A stretch of 64,000 nucleotides of DNA from Micrococcales bacterium (GCA_947452985.1 CANGEU010000004.1:39654-103653); one strand, 5' to 3'. Counted from the first letter of the stretch, positions 40,335-52,391 are shown. Notes: generated by a model from the sequence alone, not told the origin. Numbers and translations: made by a program.

Positions 40335-42422
40335 TTAGTCGTTCTTTTCGGTTTCTGTTTGTGCTTGAGGGGTAACTATGCCGCCCGAGGTTACTCGTTT
40401 GGACTTCTTTTTACTCGCACCAGGCACGGTTGGCTCTGGAAGAGCTTCAAGTACCTTGTCGAGAGTCTTTTCTTCTGCAGGCGCATTTGCAATGGTGCTG
40501 GCAGCAATTTGAGCTACAACACTGTTGATCTGAACGGCAGTTTCCGCAGTAACAACCTTGGCAACTTCTTGCTTTGGTGGCTGGTTGCGGTTCTTTTTGT
40601 TCTTGCCACCACCATTGTTGTTGCCGTTGCCCGACTCCTTTGGAGCCTGCTCCGAGCGGTTGTTGCTTGGACGCATGTGTGGCTCGTGGTGAACGATCAC
40701 ACCGCGGCCGGCACAAATATCACAGGCTTCCGAGAAAGTTTCCAATAGCCCGATACCGAGCTTCTTGCGAGTCATCTGAACCAAACCGAGTGAGGTAACT
40801 TCTGCCACCTGGTGCTTAGTGCGGTCGCGGCTGAGGCATTCCATGAGACGTCGCTGCACTAGGTCGCGGTTGTTTTCCAAAACCATGTCGATGAAGTCGA
40901 TGACGATGATGCCACCGATGTCGCGCAAACGAAGTTGGCGAACCACTTCTTCGGCAGCTTCCAAGTTGTTCTTAGTAACTGTCTCTTCCAGGTTTCCACC
41001 GGAACCAACAAACTTTCCGGTGTTGACGTCGACCACGGTCATAGCCTCGGTGCGGTCGATAACTAGTGAACCGCCCGATGGAAGGTAAACCTTGCGCTCA
41101 AGCGCCTTGTAGATCTGCTCCCCTACGCGGTATTCATCGAAGATATCGCGGTCGCCGGTGTAGTTCTCAACACGCTCCTGTAGGTCTGGTGCAACAGCGG
41201 CTAGGTAGCTTTCGATTGCTTCGCGGGCGTCGTCGCCAGAGATAACCAACTTTTGGAAGTCTTCGTTGAAAACGTCGCGGATGATCTTAATAAGTAGGTC
41301 AGGCTCGTGGTGTAGCAGAAGTGGCGCCTGAGACTTGGCGACCTTCTTCTGAATTTCGTCCCACTGCTTCTGCAAACGCTGAACATCGAGGGTTAGCTGC
41401 TCTTCGGTTGCACCTTCAGCTGCGGTACGAACGATTACGCCGGCATCTTCAGGAAGTACTTCCTTCAAGATGCGCTTTAGGCGAGTGCGCTCGGTTTCCG
41501 GTAGCTTGCGTGAGATCCCGTTCATGCTGCCGTTTGGCACGTAAACCAAGTAGCGACCAGGAAGCGAAACGGCCGAGGTTAGTCGGGCACCCTTCTGCCC
41601 TACCGGGTCCTTGGTTACCTGAACTAGGACGGTGTCGCCAGACTTCAGTGCAAGTTCAATACGGCGTGGCTGGTTTCCGGTCTCTGCCAACTCCCAATCA
41701 ACTTCACCCGAGTAAAGTACTGCGTTGCGGCCGCGGCCGATGTCTACGAAGGCTGCTTCCATTGAAGGAAGTACGTTCTGAACCTTGCCCAGGTAAACAT
41801 TGCCAATTAGCGATGCTTCAGAGGACTTGGCTACGTAGTGCTCAACCAGAATGTTGTCTTCGAGAACACCGATCTGAATTTTGCCGTCTTTTGAGCGCAC
41901 GACCATGGTGCGGTCAACAGCTTCGCGGCGTGCCAGGAACTCGCTCTCGGTCACGGTGTTACGGCGACGACCAGCGTCACGGCCGTCACGTCGACGCTGC
42001 TTTTTAGCTTCTAGGCGGGTTGATCCGCGAACCTTCTGTGGCTCGTTGCTCGGCTCTTTAGGTTCGCGAGGGGTGCGCACCTTGACGACTGCGTTTGGTG
42101 CCACTTCACCAGGAACATCTTCACCAGAACGGCGACGAGTGCGGGTGCGGCGGTGGCTGTCATCGCCAGCCTTATCGTCAACTGGCTTGTTGCGCTTTGG
42201 GTCAATAACCGGCGTTGGAAGATCTGGAGCCATAAACAACAGCGAAGTAGCTGAAGGTGGGGTTACCTCGGCCTTTGGCGCCTTGGCAGCCTTCGGCGCT
42301 TTAGCAACTAGGGCTTCGACAGGTGCTTCAACCTTTGGCTTACGCGCGCGAGTTGGCTTCTTTTCCGCTGGAGTTTCTACTACAGGAACTTCTACAGGTG
42401 CTTCGGCTTTTTTTCTAGCCAT
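40335..42422 (-). CDS. rne: Ribonuclease E/G
   Basis: ORF track 40335..42461; likely ATG at 42422 (MARKKAEAPVEV); NVYLGKVQNVLPSMEAAFVDIGRGRNAVLYSGEV, GGIIVIDFIDM, CDICAGRG. Confidence 0.95.
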   Translation of the reverse strand: MARKKAEAPVEVPVVETPAEKKPTRARKPKVEAPVEALVAKAPKAAKAPKAEVTPPSATSLLFMAPDLPTPVIDPKRNKPVDDKAGDDSHRRTRTRRRSGEDVPGEVAPNAVVKVRTPREPKEPSNEPQKVRGSTRLEAKKQRRRDGRDAGRRRNTVTESEFLARREAVDRTMVVRSKDGKIQIGVLEDNILVEHYVAKSSEASLIGNVYLGKVQNVLPSMEAAFVDIGRGRNAVLYSGEVDWELAETGNQPRRIELALKSGDTVLVQVTKDPVGQKGARLTSAVSLPGRYLVYVPNGSMNGISRKLPETERTRLKRILKEVLPEDAGVIVRTAAEGATEEQLTLDVQRLQKQWDEIQKKVAKSQAPLLLHHEPDLLIKIIRDVFNEDFQKLVISGDDAREAIESYLAAVAPDLQERVENYTGDRDIFDEYRVGEQIYKALERKVYLPSGGSLVIDRTEAMTVVDVNTGKFVGSGGNLEETVTKNNLEAAEEVVRQLRLRDIGGIIVIDFIDMVLENNRDLVQRRLMECLSRDRTKHQVAEVTSLGLVQMTRKKLGIGLLETFSEACDICAGRGVIVHHEPHMRPSNNRSEQAPKESGNGNNNGGGKNKKNRNQPPKQEVAKVVTAETAVQINSVVAQIAASTIANAPAEEKTLDKVLEALPEPTVPGASKKKSKRVTSGGIVTPQAQTETEKND

Positions 42423-42642
42423 GGTGTTTCTCCGTGCCGCAATTTTCTGGGCCACACTCACCAGAGCAATTGCTCAAATATCAACGATCAACCTTTTGGT
42501 TGACCAAACTTCTCTACTCGGGTTCTGCCTAGGCTGCCTACGTGGGTCTTACGCTGTCATCGGTTTCCCCGAAAAATCTTTAGCTTCATCGCGTGTGGTG
42601 CGATTCGGAGCTAGTTCAAGTATGACACGGTGCGATACTTAA

Positions 42643-43272
42643 ATGGTGAGCAACATTCAAACCACCGACGATGTCGTCGCGAGCCCATCAAAGTCTTTTG
42701 CCGTCGGAACCATCATTTATGGCTTCATCGGCCTATTTGCAGCCTTCGCGCTTTCGGTTGAAAAAATCCACCTGCTCCTAAACAAAGACGCCGTCCTGAG
42801 TTGCGACATGAACCCGTTCATTTCCTGTGGCAAGGTAATGGCCAAGGCTCAAGCCAGCCTCTTCGGCTTCCCAAATTCGTTCATTGGGCTGATGGCATTT
42901 ACCGCCCCAATCTTCGTTGGTTTCGCGGTTCTAGCAGGCGCAAAGTTCCAACAGTGGTTCTGGAGAATGTACCTGGTCGGCATTTCGATGGGACTGGTTT
43001 TCGTTCTTTGGCTCTTCACACAGAGTACTTTCGTGATTCACGTGCTCTGCCCTTACTGCATGGTGGCTTGGATTGCTATGATCCCATTGTTCTGGAAGAC
43101 GCTAATTTGGGCGGGCGCCGAGGGAATCATCGATGTCCCGGTGAAAACCGTTGGCTTGTTTGTGCGATCTGAAGGCTATGCCTGGGCGTACATCCTTGGA
43201 ACCGAGTTTCTAGCCGTAATTGCCATCATCATCTCCTTCTGGAGCAGCTGGCACATTCTTTTTGGGAGCTAA
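42643..43272 (+). CDS. Vitamin K epoxide reductase family membrane protein
   Basis: ORF track; LSCDMNPFISCGKVMAKAQASLFGFPNSFIGL and CPYC active-site motif within TM segments. Confidence 0.93.
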   Translation: MVSNIQTTDDVVASPSKSFAVGTIIYGFIGLFAAFALSVEKIHLLLNKDAVLSCDMNPFISCGKVMAKAQASLFGFPNSFIGLMAFTAPIFVGFAVLAGAKFQQWFWRMYLVGISMGLVFVLWLFTQSTFVIHVLCPYCMVAWIAMIPLFWKTLIWAGAEGIIDVPVKTVGLFVRSEGYAWAYILGTEFLAVIAIIISFWSSWHILFGS

Positions 43273-43275
43273 ACC

Positions 43276-43686
43276 CTAAAACCAGAGCGCAAGCTCGCGA
43301 GCAGCTGACTCTTCCGAGTCGCTTCCGTGAACCAAGTTCTGCTGAACCTTTAGACCCCAGTCGCGTCCTAGGTCGCCACGAATGGTTCCAGGTGCCGCAG
43401 TGGTTGGGTCGGTGGTTCCGGCTAGCGAGCGGAAACCCTCAATGACTCGGTTACCCTCCAGGCGAATTGCTACAACAGCGCCGGATAACATGAACTCAAC
43501 TAACGGCTCGTAGAACGGCTTGCCTTCGTGCTCGGCGTAGTGCTGCGCCAGAAGCTCTCTGGTTGGGTGAACCAGTCGAAGATCGGCAACTACATAACCT
43601 TTGGCTTCGCAGCGAGCGATGATTTCACCGATCAGGTTGCGCTTTACGCCGTCTGGCTTAACTAAAACTAGGGTTGCTTGGCTCAT
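43276..43686 (-). CDS. ndk: Nucleoside-diphosphate kinase
   Basis: ORF track; TLVLVKPDGVKRNLIGEIIARCEAKGY, NLVHGSDSEESAARELALWF. Confidence 0.97.
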   Translation of the reverse strand: MSQATLVLVKPDGVKRNLIGEIIARCEAKGYVVADLRLVHPTRELLAQHYAEHEGKPFYEPLVEFMLSGAVVAIRLEGNRVIEGFRSLAGTTDPTTAAPGTIRGDLGRDWGLKVQQNLVHGSDSEESAARELALWF

Positions 43687-44084
43687 TTGTTCTCCTCGAT
43701 ACCATTCTGCTCATCGGCTTGATTTTGTAAAACTCGGTTGGCTGCATCGACTGTGCTTCCGGCAATCATTGCCCAAGCCCAGACACCAATGAAAATAAGC
43801 GAAAAGACCAGGTAGCCATAACCCAGCGGACTATACGCAATTGTGAAGATTGAGATTCCAAGAAGAAGAACCTGAAGTGCCCAGCCGAACGCGTAGGTGC
43901 CTTTTTTGCCAAGCACGCCCGGCAGCAAAATCATTACGATCGAAATACTCAAACCAATAACCCAAACGGTTGCACCATCGGCGAGCTTCAAACCGAAGGC
44001 GGCCAGCATTGCGAAAAATACGACAAACGATTCGAAAGCCAAAGCCATCGAGCCAAGGCTGCGCTTGAGTGATTTAGTCTTCAT
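43683..44084 (-). CDS. DUF4233-type membrane protein
   Basis: ORF track 43683..44120; start [32 protein letters not shown]; lies between folC and ndk as usual in actinobacteria. Confidence 0.82.
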   Translation of the reverse strand: MKTKSLKRSLGSMALAFESFVVFFAMLAAFGLKLADGATVWVIGLSISIVMILLPGVLGKKGTYAFGWALQVLLLGISIFTIAYSPLGYGYLVFSLIFIGVWAWAMIAGSTVDAANRVLQNQADEQNGIEENK

Positions 44085-45414
44085 TGTTCTCCTCTTGAAC
44101 CATTGCCAGAGCTTCCCCAACGACGCTAAGTGAACCGGTTACCACGATTGCCTCTAGGTCTGATTCGGCCACAAGCTCACGTGCATCCTGAATCGCTTTA
44201 GAAACACTCGATGAGACTGAAATCGCTTCGGCTCCCCAGAATTTTGCAGCCATGCCTGCAAGTTCCTCTTTATCGACCGAACGGTCAGATTTAGAAGCTG
44301 TAATGATCACGTGTTCGAAACTTGACGAAAGAGTCTCAAGCATCTCGTCGACGTTTTTACCGTTCAAAATTCCAACCACACCAACTGCACGAGGAGCATT
44401 GAAACTCTGCTTCAAAGCCTTGGCAAGCGAAGAGACACCGTGCGGGTTGTGAGCGCCATCCACAATTGTTAGAGGCTCGCGACTGACCACCTGAAGTCGT
44501 CCAGGGGATGCGATGTCTGCAAAGGAAACACGAACAATGTCGTCCAAGATTCGACGCTCGCCGTTACCGAGGAATGCCTCTACCGCGGCAACCGCAAGCG
44601 CGGCGTTCTCGGTTTGGTGCTCTCCGTAAAGCGGCATGAATAGGTCGGTGTATTCCCCAGCCAAAGTTTTCAGAGCAAAGCGCTGACCCTTGACCTCAGG
44701 AATCACGTTGAAAGCTTCGAAATCATTTCCGTTAGAAACAAGTCGCTCGGCGATCTCTTTAGTCTTAGCTTGCAGCTGAAACATAGCTTCCGGGGACTGC
44801 TTTGCCGAAACTACTACAGCGCCTGGCTTAATGATTCCGGCCTTGGTCTTAGCGATTTCGGTAATTGTGTGACCCAGGCGGTCGGCGTGATCGATAGCAA
44901 TCGGTGTGAATACAGCTACGTCGCCATCGGCTACGTTTGTGGAATCCCACTCGCCACCCATTCCAACCTCGAGCACCAAAACATCGACTGGTGCATCTGC
45001 AAAAATCGAGAATGCCAGCAACGTCAAGGCTTCGAAGTAGGTAAGGGCCTGCTCCCCTTCGGCATCCAACTCGGCGTCAACAAGTTTTAGAATCGGTTCA
45101 ATGTCGTTCCAGATTTCAACCAAAACTTCATCGGTCACCAAGTCGCCGTCGATGGCAATTCGCTCATTGAGCTTAGTTAGGTGCGGGCTGGTGAAGCGCC
45201 CAACTCGAAGTGAGTGCTCACGCAAAATGCGGTCAATCATTCGAGTGGTAGAGGTTTTACCGTTCGTTCCCGTTACGTGAATAATTCGGTAAAGCTTCTG
45301 AGGGTCGCCGAGCAGCGCAGCAGCACGAGCAGTTGGCTCAAGACGCGGGCGCAACTCATGCTCTGGCATTCGAGCCAGAAGTGCCTGCTCAACGTCTTTT
45401 ACGGTTTTGATCAA
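44074..45414 (-). CDS. folC: Folylpolyglutamate/dihydrofolate synthase
   Basis: ORF track; [59 protein letters not shown]. Confidence 0.96.
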   Translation of the reverse strand: MIKTVKDVEQALLARMPEHELRPRLEPTARAAALLGDPQKLYRIIHVTGTNGKTSTTRMIDRILREHSLRVGRFTSPHLTKLNERIAIDGDLVTDEVLVEIWNDIEPILKLVDAELDAEGEQALTYFEALTLLAFSIFADAPVDVLVLEVGMGGEWDSTNVADGDVAVFTPIAIDHADRLGHTITEIAKTKAGIIKPGAVVVSAKQSPEAMFQLQAKTKEIAERLVSNGNDFEAFNVIPEVKGQRFALKTLAGEYTDLFMPLYGEHQTENAALAVAAVEAFLGNGERRILDDIVRVSFADIASPGRLQVVSREPLTIVDGAHNPHGVSSLAKALKQSFNAPRAVGVVGILNGKNVDEMLETLSSSFEHVIITASKSDRSVDKEELAGMAAKFWGAEAISVSSSVSKAIQDARELVAESDLEAIVVTGSLSVVGEALAMVQEENNED

Positions 45415-48400
45415 AGCTTGGCCACCGAAATCTGAGCATCTCCGGAAGTCAGTGACGTAACCAATTCGAGGGTCAAAGTCTCCGACTTGATTAACTCTTC
45501 GTGCGCAGCAATTGCATTCAATGTGGCTTCATCGGCAGCGATGGTCAAACGAATGCGATCACTAACATCAAGTCCGGTGTCTTTACGGGTCTGCTGAATC
45601 GCACGAATCAGGTCGCGGGCGGCACCTTCAACTTCCAGCTCTGGAGTTACATCTCCATCGAGAATTACGAAACCGCCAGAAGGCAAAATGCCAATCAGGT
45701 TTTTGCTGTCGCCCGATGAAAGGTCGGCAACCAGAGCCAATTCGTATTCCTCTTCGAGAAGTTCAACGCCATCGACAACAACCTTGCCATCCACTAGCGA
45801 CCAGGCACCCGACTTGGCTCCTCGAATGACGTGCTGAACACCAGCACCCAGGCGTGGACCAGCCACACGAGAGTTCACGGTTAGTTGCTTTACAACGCCG
45901 AAACGCTCGCCAGAGGTTTCGTCTAGCTCAACCAGTTCAATTGCCTTCACGTTAAGTTCGTCGGCAAGTAGCGAGGTGAACTGCTCGAGATCGCCCGAGT
46001 CATTCGTGACCACAGTTAACTTGGCAAGTGGCAAACGGTTGCGAAGCGACGCTGCCTTACGAAGCGCGTTAGAAACCGATGACGCCGAACGGATCTGGTC
46101 CATCGCCGAAACCAGCTTGTCGTCGGCTGGGAAGTTCTTAGAGTTTGGCCAGTCGGTTAGGTGCACCGAACGACCGTTGGTTAGACCCTTCCAAACTTCC
46201 TCGGTGACCATCGGAAGCAGTGGAGCGGCAACTCGGCAAAGGGTTTCCAGCACGGTGTAGAGAGTGTCGAAACCTTCCGGTGAACCATCCCAGAAGCGGT
46301 CTCGCGAGCGGCGAACGTACCAGTTGGTTAGAACATCGGCAAAGTCGCGAAGCAGGTTGGTGGCAACGTACGAGTCGTACTTTTCCATCGCCTTTTCGAC
46401 GTTCACGATTAGGTCGTGAGTCTTGGCCAGTAGGTATCGGTCAAGAACGTCGGTCGACTCAGTAGAGAATTTCGCTTCGTAGCCAGCGGCATTCGCATAC
46501 AGGCTAAAGAAGTAATACGAGTTCCACAGCGGTAGTAGCAACTGGCGAACACCCTCGCGAATACCCTGCTCAGTAACGATTAGGTTTCCACCACGAAGAA
46601 TCGGGCTGGAGAGCAAGAACCAACGCATGGCATCGGCGCCGTCGCGGTCGAATACCTCGTTGACGTCTGGGTAGTTGCGAAGCGACTTCGACATCTTCTG
46701 GCCGTCGTTACCAAGGATGATTCCGTGGCTGATCGCGGTCTTGAACGCCGGACGATCGAATAGCGCGGTGGCTAGAACGTGCAGGGTGTAGAACCAGCCA
46801 CGAGTTTGGCCAACATACTCAACGATGTAGTCGCCAGGGTTGTGGCTCTCGAACCATTCCTGATTCTCAAACGGATAATGCACCTGGGCAAAAGGCATCG
46901 AACCAGATTCGAACCAGCAGTCCAAAACTTCTGGAACACGGCGCATGGTGGATTTACCGGTCGGGTCGTCTGGGTTTGGTCGGGTCAGGTCGTCGATGAT
47001 TGGTCGGTGGAAATCACTAGGACGAACGCCAAAATCGGCTTCGAGCTCGTCTAGCGAACCGTAAACATCGACGCGCGGGTAGGCAGGGTCGTCCGACTTC
47101 CAAACCGGAATCGGTGCACCCCAAAAACGGTTGCGGCTAATCGCCCAGTCGCGAACATTTTCAAGCCACTTACCGAACGAGCCATCCTTGGTGTGATCTG
47201 GAGTCCAGTCGATTTCCTGGTTCAGCTCCAACATGCGGTCGCGAACCTTGGTGGTTTCCACAAACCATGACGAAACCGCCTTGTAGATCAGCGGGTTCTT
47301 GCATCGGTAGCAGTGAGGGTATGGGTGGTCATAGGACGCCTGCTTGAAGAGGCGACCGTTTTCCTTGAGCCAAACAATGATGTCCTTGTTGGCATCAAAC
47401 GCGTGCTTTCCAGCGAAATCGGAAACGATTGAATTGAACTCGCCGCGCTCGTTAACTGAGATGATGACTGGAATTCCGGCAGCTTCACAAACTCGCTGGT
47501 CGTCTTCACCATAGGCAGGGGCCTGGTGAACAATTCCGGTTCCGTCGCCATCGCCAACGTAGTCATCGACGACAACCTTCCAGGCGTTTTCGGTTCCAAA
47601 CTTCTCAGTGTCTGAGTAGTAGTCGAAGAGGCGCTGGTAGCGAATGCCGTCAAGTTCTGAACCCATGACGGTCTCGGTTACAGCAGCTTGGGCATCTTCA
47701 ACCGACTCAAAACCAAGTTCCTTGAAGTGAGCGCCAATTAGGTTCTTCGAAAGTAGGTAGCCGTTTACAACCGCATACTCAATGTTCGGGCCAACGGCCA
47801 AAGCAAAGTTGGTTGGAAGGGTCCAAGGAGTCGTCGTCCAGGCGAGCAGCTTCACGCCAGCGAACCGCTCCCCCTCAAGAATTGGGAAAGTAACCGTAAC
47901 GGTCTGGTCCTGGCGGTTCTTGTAAACCTCGTCGTCCATTCGAAGTTCGTGGTTCGAAAGCGGCGTCTCACAACGCCAGCAGTAAGCCAAAACCTTGAAG
48001 CCTTCGTAGATCAGGCCCTTCTTGTGAAGCTCCTTAAACGCCCAGAGCACGCTCTCGGTGTAGTCCTTGTCCAGGGTCTTGTAGTCGTTGTCGAAGTCGA
48101 CCCAGCGAGCCTGGCGGGTGATGTACTCGCGCCATTCCTCGGTGTAGCGGAGAACCGACGACTTGCAGGTGTCGTTGAACTTTTGAATGCCGAACTTCTC
48201 GATCTCGAGACGACCGGAAATACCTAGCTGACGCTCGGCCTCAACCTCTGCGGGAAGACCGTGGGTGTCCCAACCAAAGCGGCGCTCGACACGGAAACCC
48301 TTCATGGTCTTGTAGCGAGGGACCATGTCTTTCGCATAACCGGTTAGGAGGTGACCGTAGTGAGGAAGGCCGTTAGCAAACGGAGGGCCGTCGTAGAAAA

Positions 48401-48548
48401 CGAACTCGTTGTTGCGATCACGCTGATCAATCGAGGCCTGAAAAGTGTCGTCGCTCTTCCAAAAAGCCAGAATTCCCTGCTCAAGCTCTGGGAAACTCGG
48501 AGAAGGATTAACACCGGGCGTTGCAGAGTTTTGGCTCTTTGGATACAT
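45411..48548 (-). CDS. ileS: Isoleucyl-tRNA synthetase (type 2-like)
   Basis: ORF track; [55 protein letters not shown]. Confidence 0.97.
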   Translation of the reverse strand: MYPKSQNSATPGVNPSPSFPELEQGILAFWKSDDTFQASIDQRDRNNEFVFYDGPPFANGLPHYGHLLTGYAKDMVPRYKTMKGFRVERRFGWDTHGLPAEVEAERQLGISGRLEIEKFGIQKFNDTCKSSVLRYTEEWREYITRQARWVDFDNDYKTLDKDYTESVLWAFKELHKKGLIYEGFKVLAYCWRCETPLSNHELRMDDEVYKNRQDQTVTVTFPILEGERFAGVKLLAWTTTPWTLPTNFALAVGPNIEYAVVNGYLLSKNLIGAHFKELGFESVEDAQAAVTETVMGSELDGIRYQRLFDYYSDTEKFGTENAWKVVVDDYVGDGDGTGIVHQAPAYGEDDQRVCEAAGIPVIISVNERGEFNSIVSDFAGKHAFDANKDIIVWLKENGRLFKQASYDHPYPHCYRCKNPLIYKAVSSWFVETTKVRDRMLELNQEIDWTPDHTKDGSFGKWLENVRDWAISRNRFWGAPIPVWKSDDPAYPRVDVYGSLDELEADFGVRPSDFHRPIIDDLTRPNPDDPTGKSTMRRVPEVLDCWFESGSMPFAQVHYPFENQEWFESHNPGDYIVEYVGQTRGWFYTLHVLATALFDRPAFKTAISHGIILGNDGQKMSKSLRNYPDVNEVFDRDGADAMRWFLLSSPILRGGNLIVTEQGIREGVRQLLLPLWNSYYFFSLYANAAGYEAKFSTESTDVLDRYLLAKTHDLIVNVEKAMEKYDSYVATNLLRDFADVLTNWYVRRSRDRFWDGSPEGFDTLYTVLETLCRVAAPLLPMVTEEVWKGLTNGRSVHLTDWPNSKNFPADDKLVSAMDQIRSASSVSNALRKAASLRNRLPLAKLTVVTNDSGDLEQFTSLLADELNVKAIELVELDETSGERFGVVKQLTVNSRVAGPRLGAGVQHVIRGAKSGAWSLVDGKVVVDGVELLEEEYELALVADLSSGDSKNLIGILPSGGFVILDGDVTPELEVEGAARDLIRAIQQTRKDTGLDVSDRIRLTIAADEATLNAIAAHEELIKSETLTLELVTSLTSGDAQISVAKL

Positions 48549-48625
48549 TTGGGGCTTTCTGGCTTACAAAAGGTTTTCTAAGTCAATGTTAACCTTATTA
48601 GAACGCTAGTTTTGGAGACTCCCAC

Positions 48626-51241
48626 GTGACTGAACATTCTTCTGCATTCCTCATGCCTGCCACCGCACCCGAAAAGGTCAGCGTGGAAGGTCTCGAGACC
48701 AAATGGGCCGAAAAGTGGGACGCAGACTGCGTGTACTCATTCGATCGCAATGCCGAGCGTGCCAACATCTATTCGATTGACACACCACCGCCAACCGTCT
48801 CCGGCTCTCTTCACGTTGGTCACGTTTTTAGCTACACCCACACCGACGTCGTCGCACGTTTCCAGCGCATGCTGGGCAAAGAGGTCTACTACCCAATGGG
48901 CTGGGACGACAACGGTCTACCGACCGAGCGCCGCGTTCAGAACTTCTTCGGCGTTCGCTGCGACCCGAGCCTTCCTTACGACGCCAACTTTGTGCCTCCA
49001 TTCGAAGGCGGCGACAACAAGTCGTCCAAGGCAGCCGACCAGATTCCAATCAGCCGCCGCAACTTCATCGAACTTTGCGAGAAGCTGACCACCGAAGACG
49101 AGAAGCAGTTTGAAGCGCTGTGGCGTCGTCTCGGCCTTTCAGTCGACTGGTCACAGACCTACCAGACCATCTCCCCTGACGCCCAGGCGGTTAGCCAGAA
49201 GGCGTTCCTAAAAAACCTTGAGCGCGGCGAGGCTTACCAGTCGATGGCCCCAACCCTTTGGGATGTCACCTTCCGCACCGCGGTAGCTCAGGCAGAACTT
49301 GAAGACCGCGAGCAGCCAGGCGCTTACCACCGCATTGGCTTTGATGGCCCAGACGGCAAGATCTTCATCGAAACCACCCGACCAGAGCTTCTTCCAGCCT
49401 GTGTTGCCCTAGTTGCCCACCCAGATGATGAGCGTTACCAGCCACTATTTGGCAAGACCGTGACCACCCCCTTGTTCGGTGTTGAGGTTCCAGTAGTTGC
49501 TCACCGCCTGGCCAGCCAGGAAAAGGGTTCCGGTATCGCCATGATTTGCACCTTCGGAGACGTCACCGACGTTATCTGGTGGCGCGAACTCGACCTACCA
49601 AACCGCGCAATTCTGGGCTGGGACGGCCGCATCATTTCCGAGGCGCCAGACGCAATCACCAGTGATAAGGGCAAGGAAATCTTTGCCGAACTTGCCGGCA
49701 AGACCACTTTCTCGGCCAAGCAGCGAATCGTTGAACTGCTTCAGGAATCGGGCGACATGATGGGCGAAGCCAAGCCAATCACCCACCCGGTCAAGTTCTT
49801 CGAAAAGGGCGACAAGCCTCTAGAGATCGTTTCAACCCGTCAGTGGTACATCCGTAACGGTGGCCGCGATGAAAACCTCAAAGAAAAACTAATCGCACAG
49901 GGTAAAGACCTAGCGTTCCACCCAGACTTCATGCGCGTTCGCTATGAGAACTGGGTCAACGGTCTCACCGGAGACTGGCTAATCTCTCGCCAGCGCTTCT
50001 TTGGTGTTCCAATCCCTGTCTGGTATGCGCTAGATGCCGATGGCAACCCAGATTTCGACCAGGTTCTAACCCCAAGTCACGAATTACTTCCGGTTGACCC
50101 ATCTACCGACGTTCCTGCTGGCTATACCGAGTCACAGCGCAACCAGCCAAACGGCTTCGTTGGCGAAGTCGACATCATGGACACCTGGGCAACCAGTTCG
50201 CTGACCCCGCAACTTGCCGGTGGTTGGATCTCTGACCCAGAGAAGTACGCCAAGGTTTTCCCATTCAACCTTCGCCCTCAGGGCCAAGATATCATTCGCA
50301 CCTGGCTCTTCTCGTCCCTACTTCGCAGTGAACAGGAAAGCGGCGAGCTACCTTGGTCGAACGCCGCTATCTCTGGCTGGATTCTCGACCCAGACCGCAA
50401 AAAGATGTCGAAGTCGAAGGGAAACGTAGTTGTCCCTGCCGAACCGATCGACAACCACGGCGCCGACGCGGTGCGCTATTGGGCTGCCTCAGCACGTCTC
50501 GGCACCGACGCCGCCTTCGACGAAGGTCAGATGAAAATTGGCCGTCGCCTTGCAATCAAGCTTCTCAACGCCAGTAAGTTCGTACTGAGTTTCGAACCTG
50601 CCGAAGGTATCACCGAAGTAACGGAAGCCGTCGACCAGTCACTGCTACTGAACCTCGCTGAAGTGGTTAGAGATGCCACCACCGCATTTGAAAACTACGA
50701 CCACACCAAGGCGCTTGAAGTTGCCGAACAGTTCTTCTGGAACTTCACCGACAACTACCTTGAACTAGTCAAGGAACGTGCCTACGGCCAGGGTGATTAC
50801 ACCCCAGCCGAGCAGGCATCGGCCGCGGTAGCCCTTCGTAAGGCACTTCACACCATGCTGCGCTTGTTCGCGCCATTCCTGCCTTTCGCAACCGATGAGG
50901 TTTGGAGCTGGTGGCAGACCGATGCCGGTTCAATTCACCGCGCAGCCTGGCCAAAGCCTGAGGAACTCACCCAGAACCTCGACGCCAGTAACCTACAGGT
51001 TCTTGAACTAGCCAAGGAAGCCTTATTCGGCCTACGCAAGGCAAAGTCAGATGCGAAGGTGTCCATGAAGGCAGCCGTGGAATCGGCTACCCTGGTCTCC
51101 CCTGCGGCCGTTTTGACTACCTTGCGACTGCTTGAAGCCGACTTCAAGGCCGTTGGAAAGATTGCCGACCTAGCGTTTGAAGAGGGCGAAGCATTCTCAG
51201 TTGAGAACGTAGTTCTAGCCGAAGTAGAAGAAGAAGCCTAA
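48626..51241 (+). CDS. valS: Valyl-tRNA synthetase
   Basis: ORF track; YSIDTPPPTVSGSLHVGHVFSYTHTDVVARFQRM, GWDDNGLPTERRVQ, RKKMSKSKGNVV. Confidence 0.96.
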   Translation: MTEHSSAFLMPATAPEKVSVEGLETKWAEKWDADCVYSFDRNAERANIYSIDTPPPTVSGSLHVGHVFSYTHTDVVARFQRMLGKEVYYPMGWDDNGLPTERRVQNFFGVRCDPSLPYDANFVPPFEGGDNKSSKAADQIPISRRNFIELCEKLTTEDEKQFEALWRRLGLSVDWSQTYQTISPDAQAVSQKAFLKNLERGEAYQSMAPTLWDVTFRTAVAQAELEDREQPGAYHRIGFDGPDGKIFIETTRPELLPACVALVAHPDDERYQPLFGKTVTTPLFGVEVPVVAHRLASQEKGSGIAMICTFGDVTDVIWWRELDLPNRAILGWDGRIISEAPDAITSDKGKEIFAELAGKTTFSAKQRIVELLQESGDMMGEAKPITHPVKFFEKGDKPLEIVSTRQWYIRNGGRDENLKEKLIAQGKDLAFHPDFMRVRYENWVNGLTGDWLISRQRFFGVPIPVWYALDADGNPDFDQVLTPSHELLPVDPSTDVPAGYTESQRNQPNGFVGEVDIMDTWATSSLTPQLAGGWISDPEKYAKVFPFNLRPQGQDIIRTWLFSSLLRSEQESGELPWSNAAISGWILDPDRKKMSKSKGNVVVPAEPIDNHGADAVRYWAASARLGTDAAFDEGQMKIGRRLAIKLLNASKFVLSFEPAEGITEVTEAVDQSLLLNLAEVVRDATTAFENYDHTKALEVAEQFFWNFTDNYLELVKERAYGQGDYTPAEQASAAVALRKALHTMLRLFAPFLPFATDEVWSWWQTDAGSIHRAAWPKPEELTQNLDASNLQVLELAKEALFGLRKAKSDAKVSMKAAVESATLVSPAAVLTTLRLLEADFKAVGKIADLAFEEGEAFSVENVVLAEVEEEA

Positions 51242-52391
51242 GCTCGCTTCCGAAGCACAAGCCAAACCAGAACACCGGTTAGCAACGCCCAGAAGGCAGC
51301 TCCAATTCCCCACACCGAGAATCCGGAAGCGCCAACCAAAAAGGTGATGATCGCTGGTAGTCGAAGTGAAATATCTTCGGTGGCGGTAGCCAGAGCCGAC
51401 GTGATTGTGGCAAACAGTGCAATACCCGCCATAGCCAAAATTAATGTGTGTGGAACGTTTAGAACGATTGCGATAAACGGAACCGCCACCAACGCCAGTG
51501 CAATGTAAACAAGTCCGCCGTAAACCGAAGCCAAGTATCGCTTGGACCGGTCTGGGTGAGCATGCTCATTCGCGTTCAGTGCCGCGGTAATCGCCGCGTG
51601 GTTGAACGCGAAACCGCCAAAAGCCGAGGTCAAAACAGTAGCCAAGCCGGTGGTGACCATCAGCGGCTTGAATGGGACCTCAAAGTCAAACGACTTCATG
51701 ATCGCAATTCCAGGAATGTTCTGCGACGCCATGGTTACCAAATAAAGCGGAATTGAGATTGAAACGAAACCAGTCAAAGTGAATTCCGGCATGGTGAATT
51801 CGATGTGAGGCACCAAAGAGAAACTGGTTACCGGAATTGGAACCGTCAAGGCAATTGCAATACCCATGACAGCAATCGCCGCCGGAGCGGCCCAAATTGT
51901 GGCGAAGCGATAGAGCACCAACCAAACCAACAGAGCAGGCAAAATCACCCAGGGGTTAGAAGTGATTACTTGGAATGGCGACAAACAGAAACTAAAAATC
52001 ACACCGGCCAACATCGCCGAGGCAATTGGCTTAGGGATAGAGGAAACCACTCTGCCGAGAGCCGGCCACAAGCCAGTCAAAGTCAAAAGCGCTCCAGCCA
52101 TGATGAATGACCCCACCGCAACGTTGAAACCTAAATGTAGCGCTCCAGCAGCCACCAACATGGCTGCCCCGGGAGTTGACCATACGATCGAGATTGGCAT
52201 TTTGTAACGAAGCGAAAGAACAATCGATAGTAAGCCGTAAAAAAATGTGGCAACAAAAACAATTGAAAGGATTTGCCCTGGAGTTGCTCCCAAAGCCGTC
52301 ATCGCGGCAATTACAACACCTGTTGAAGCAGCTACGCCAGTTATGGCAGAAACGCCACCAGCGAGTATTGGCGCCTTGGTAGACAAACTAG
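51238..52391 (-). CDS. benE: Benzoate/H+ symporter family transporter (BenE-like)
   Basis: ORF track 51238..52434; probable TTG start near 52391 ([41 protein letters not shown]); [24 protein letters not shown]. Confidence 0.88.

Noticed and set aside
41321-42007. 228-aa plus-strand ORF antisense to RNase E/G
   Set aside because: Overlaps the conserved S1/catalytic region of rne; Arg/Leu/Ser/Cys-rich composition typical of spurious reverse-frame ORFs
48549-48625. Possible ileS T-box riboswitch (known in some actinobacteria)
   Set aside because: Only 78 bp between the divergent ileS and valS starts, too short for a canonical T-box, and no T-box core sequence seen
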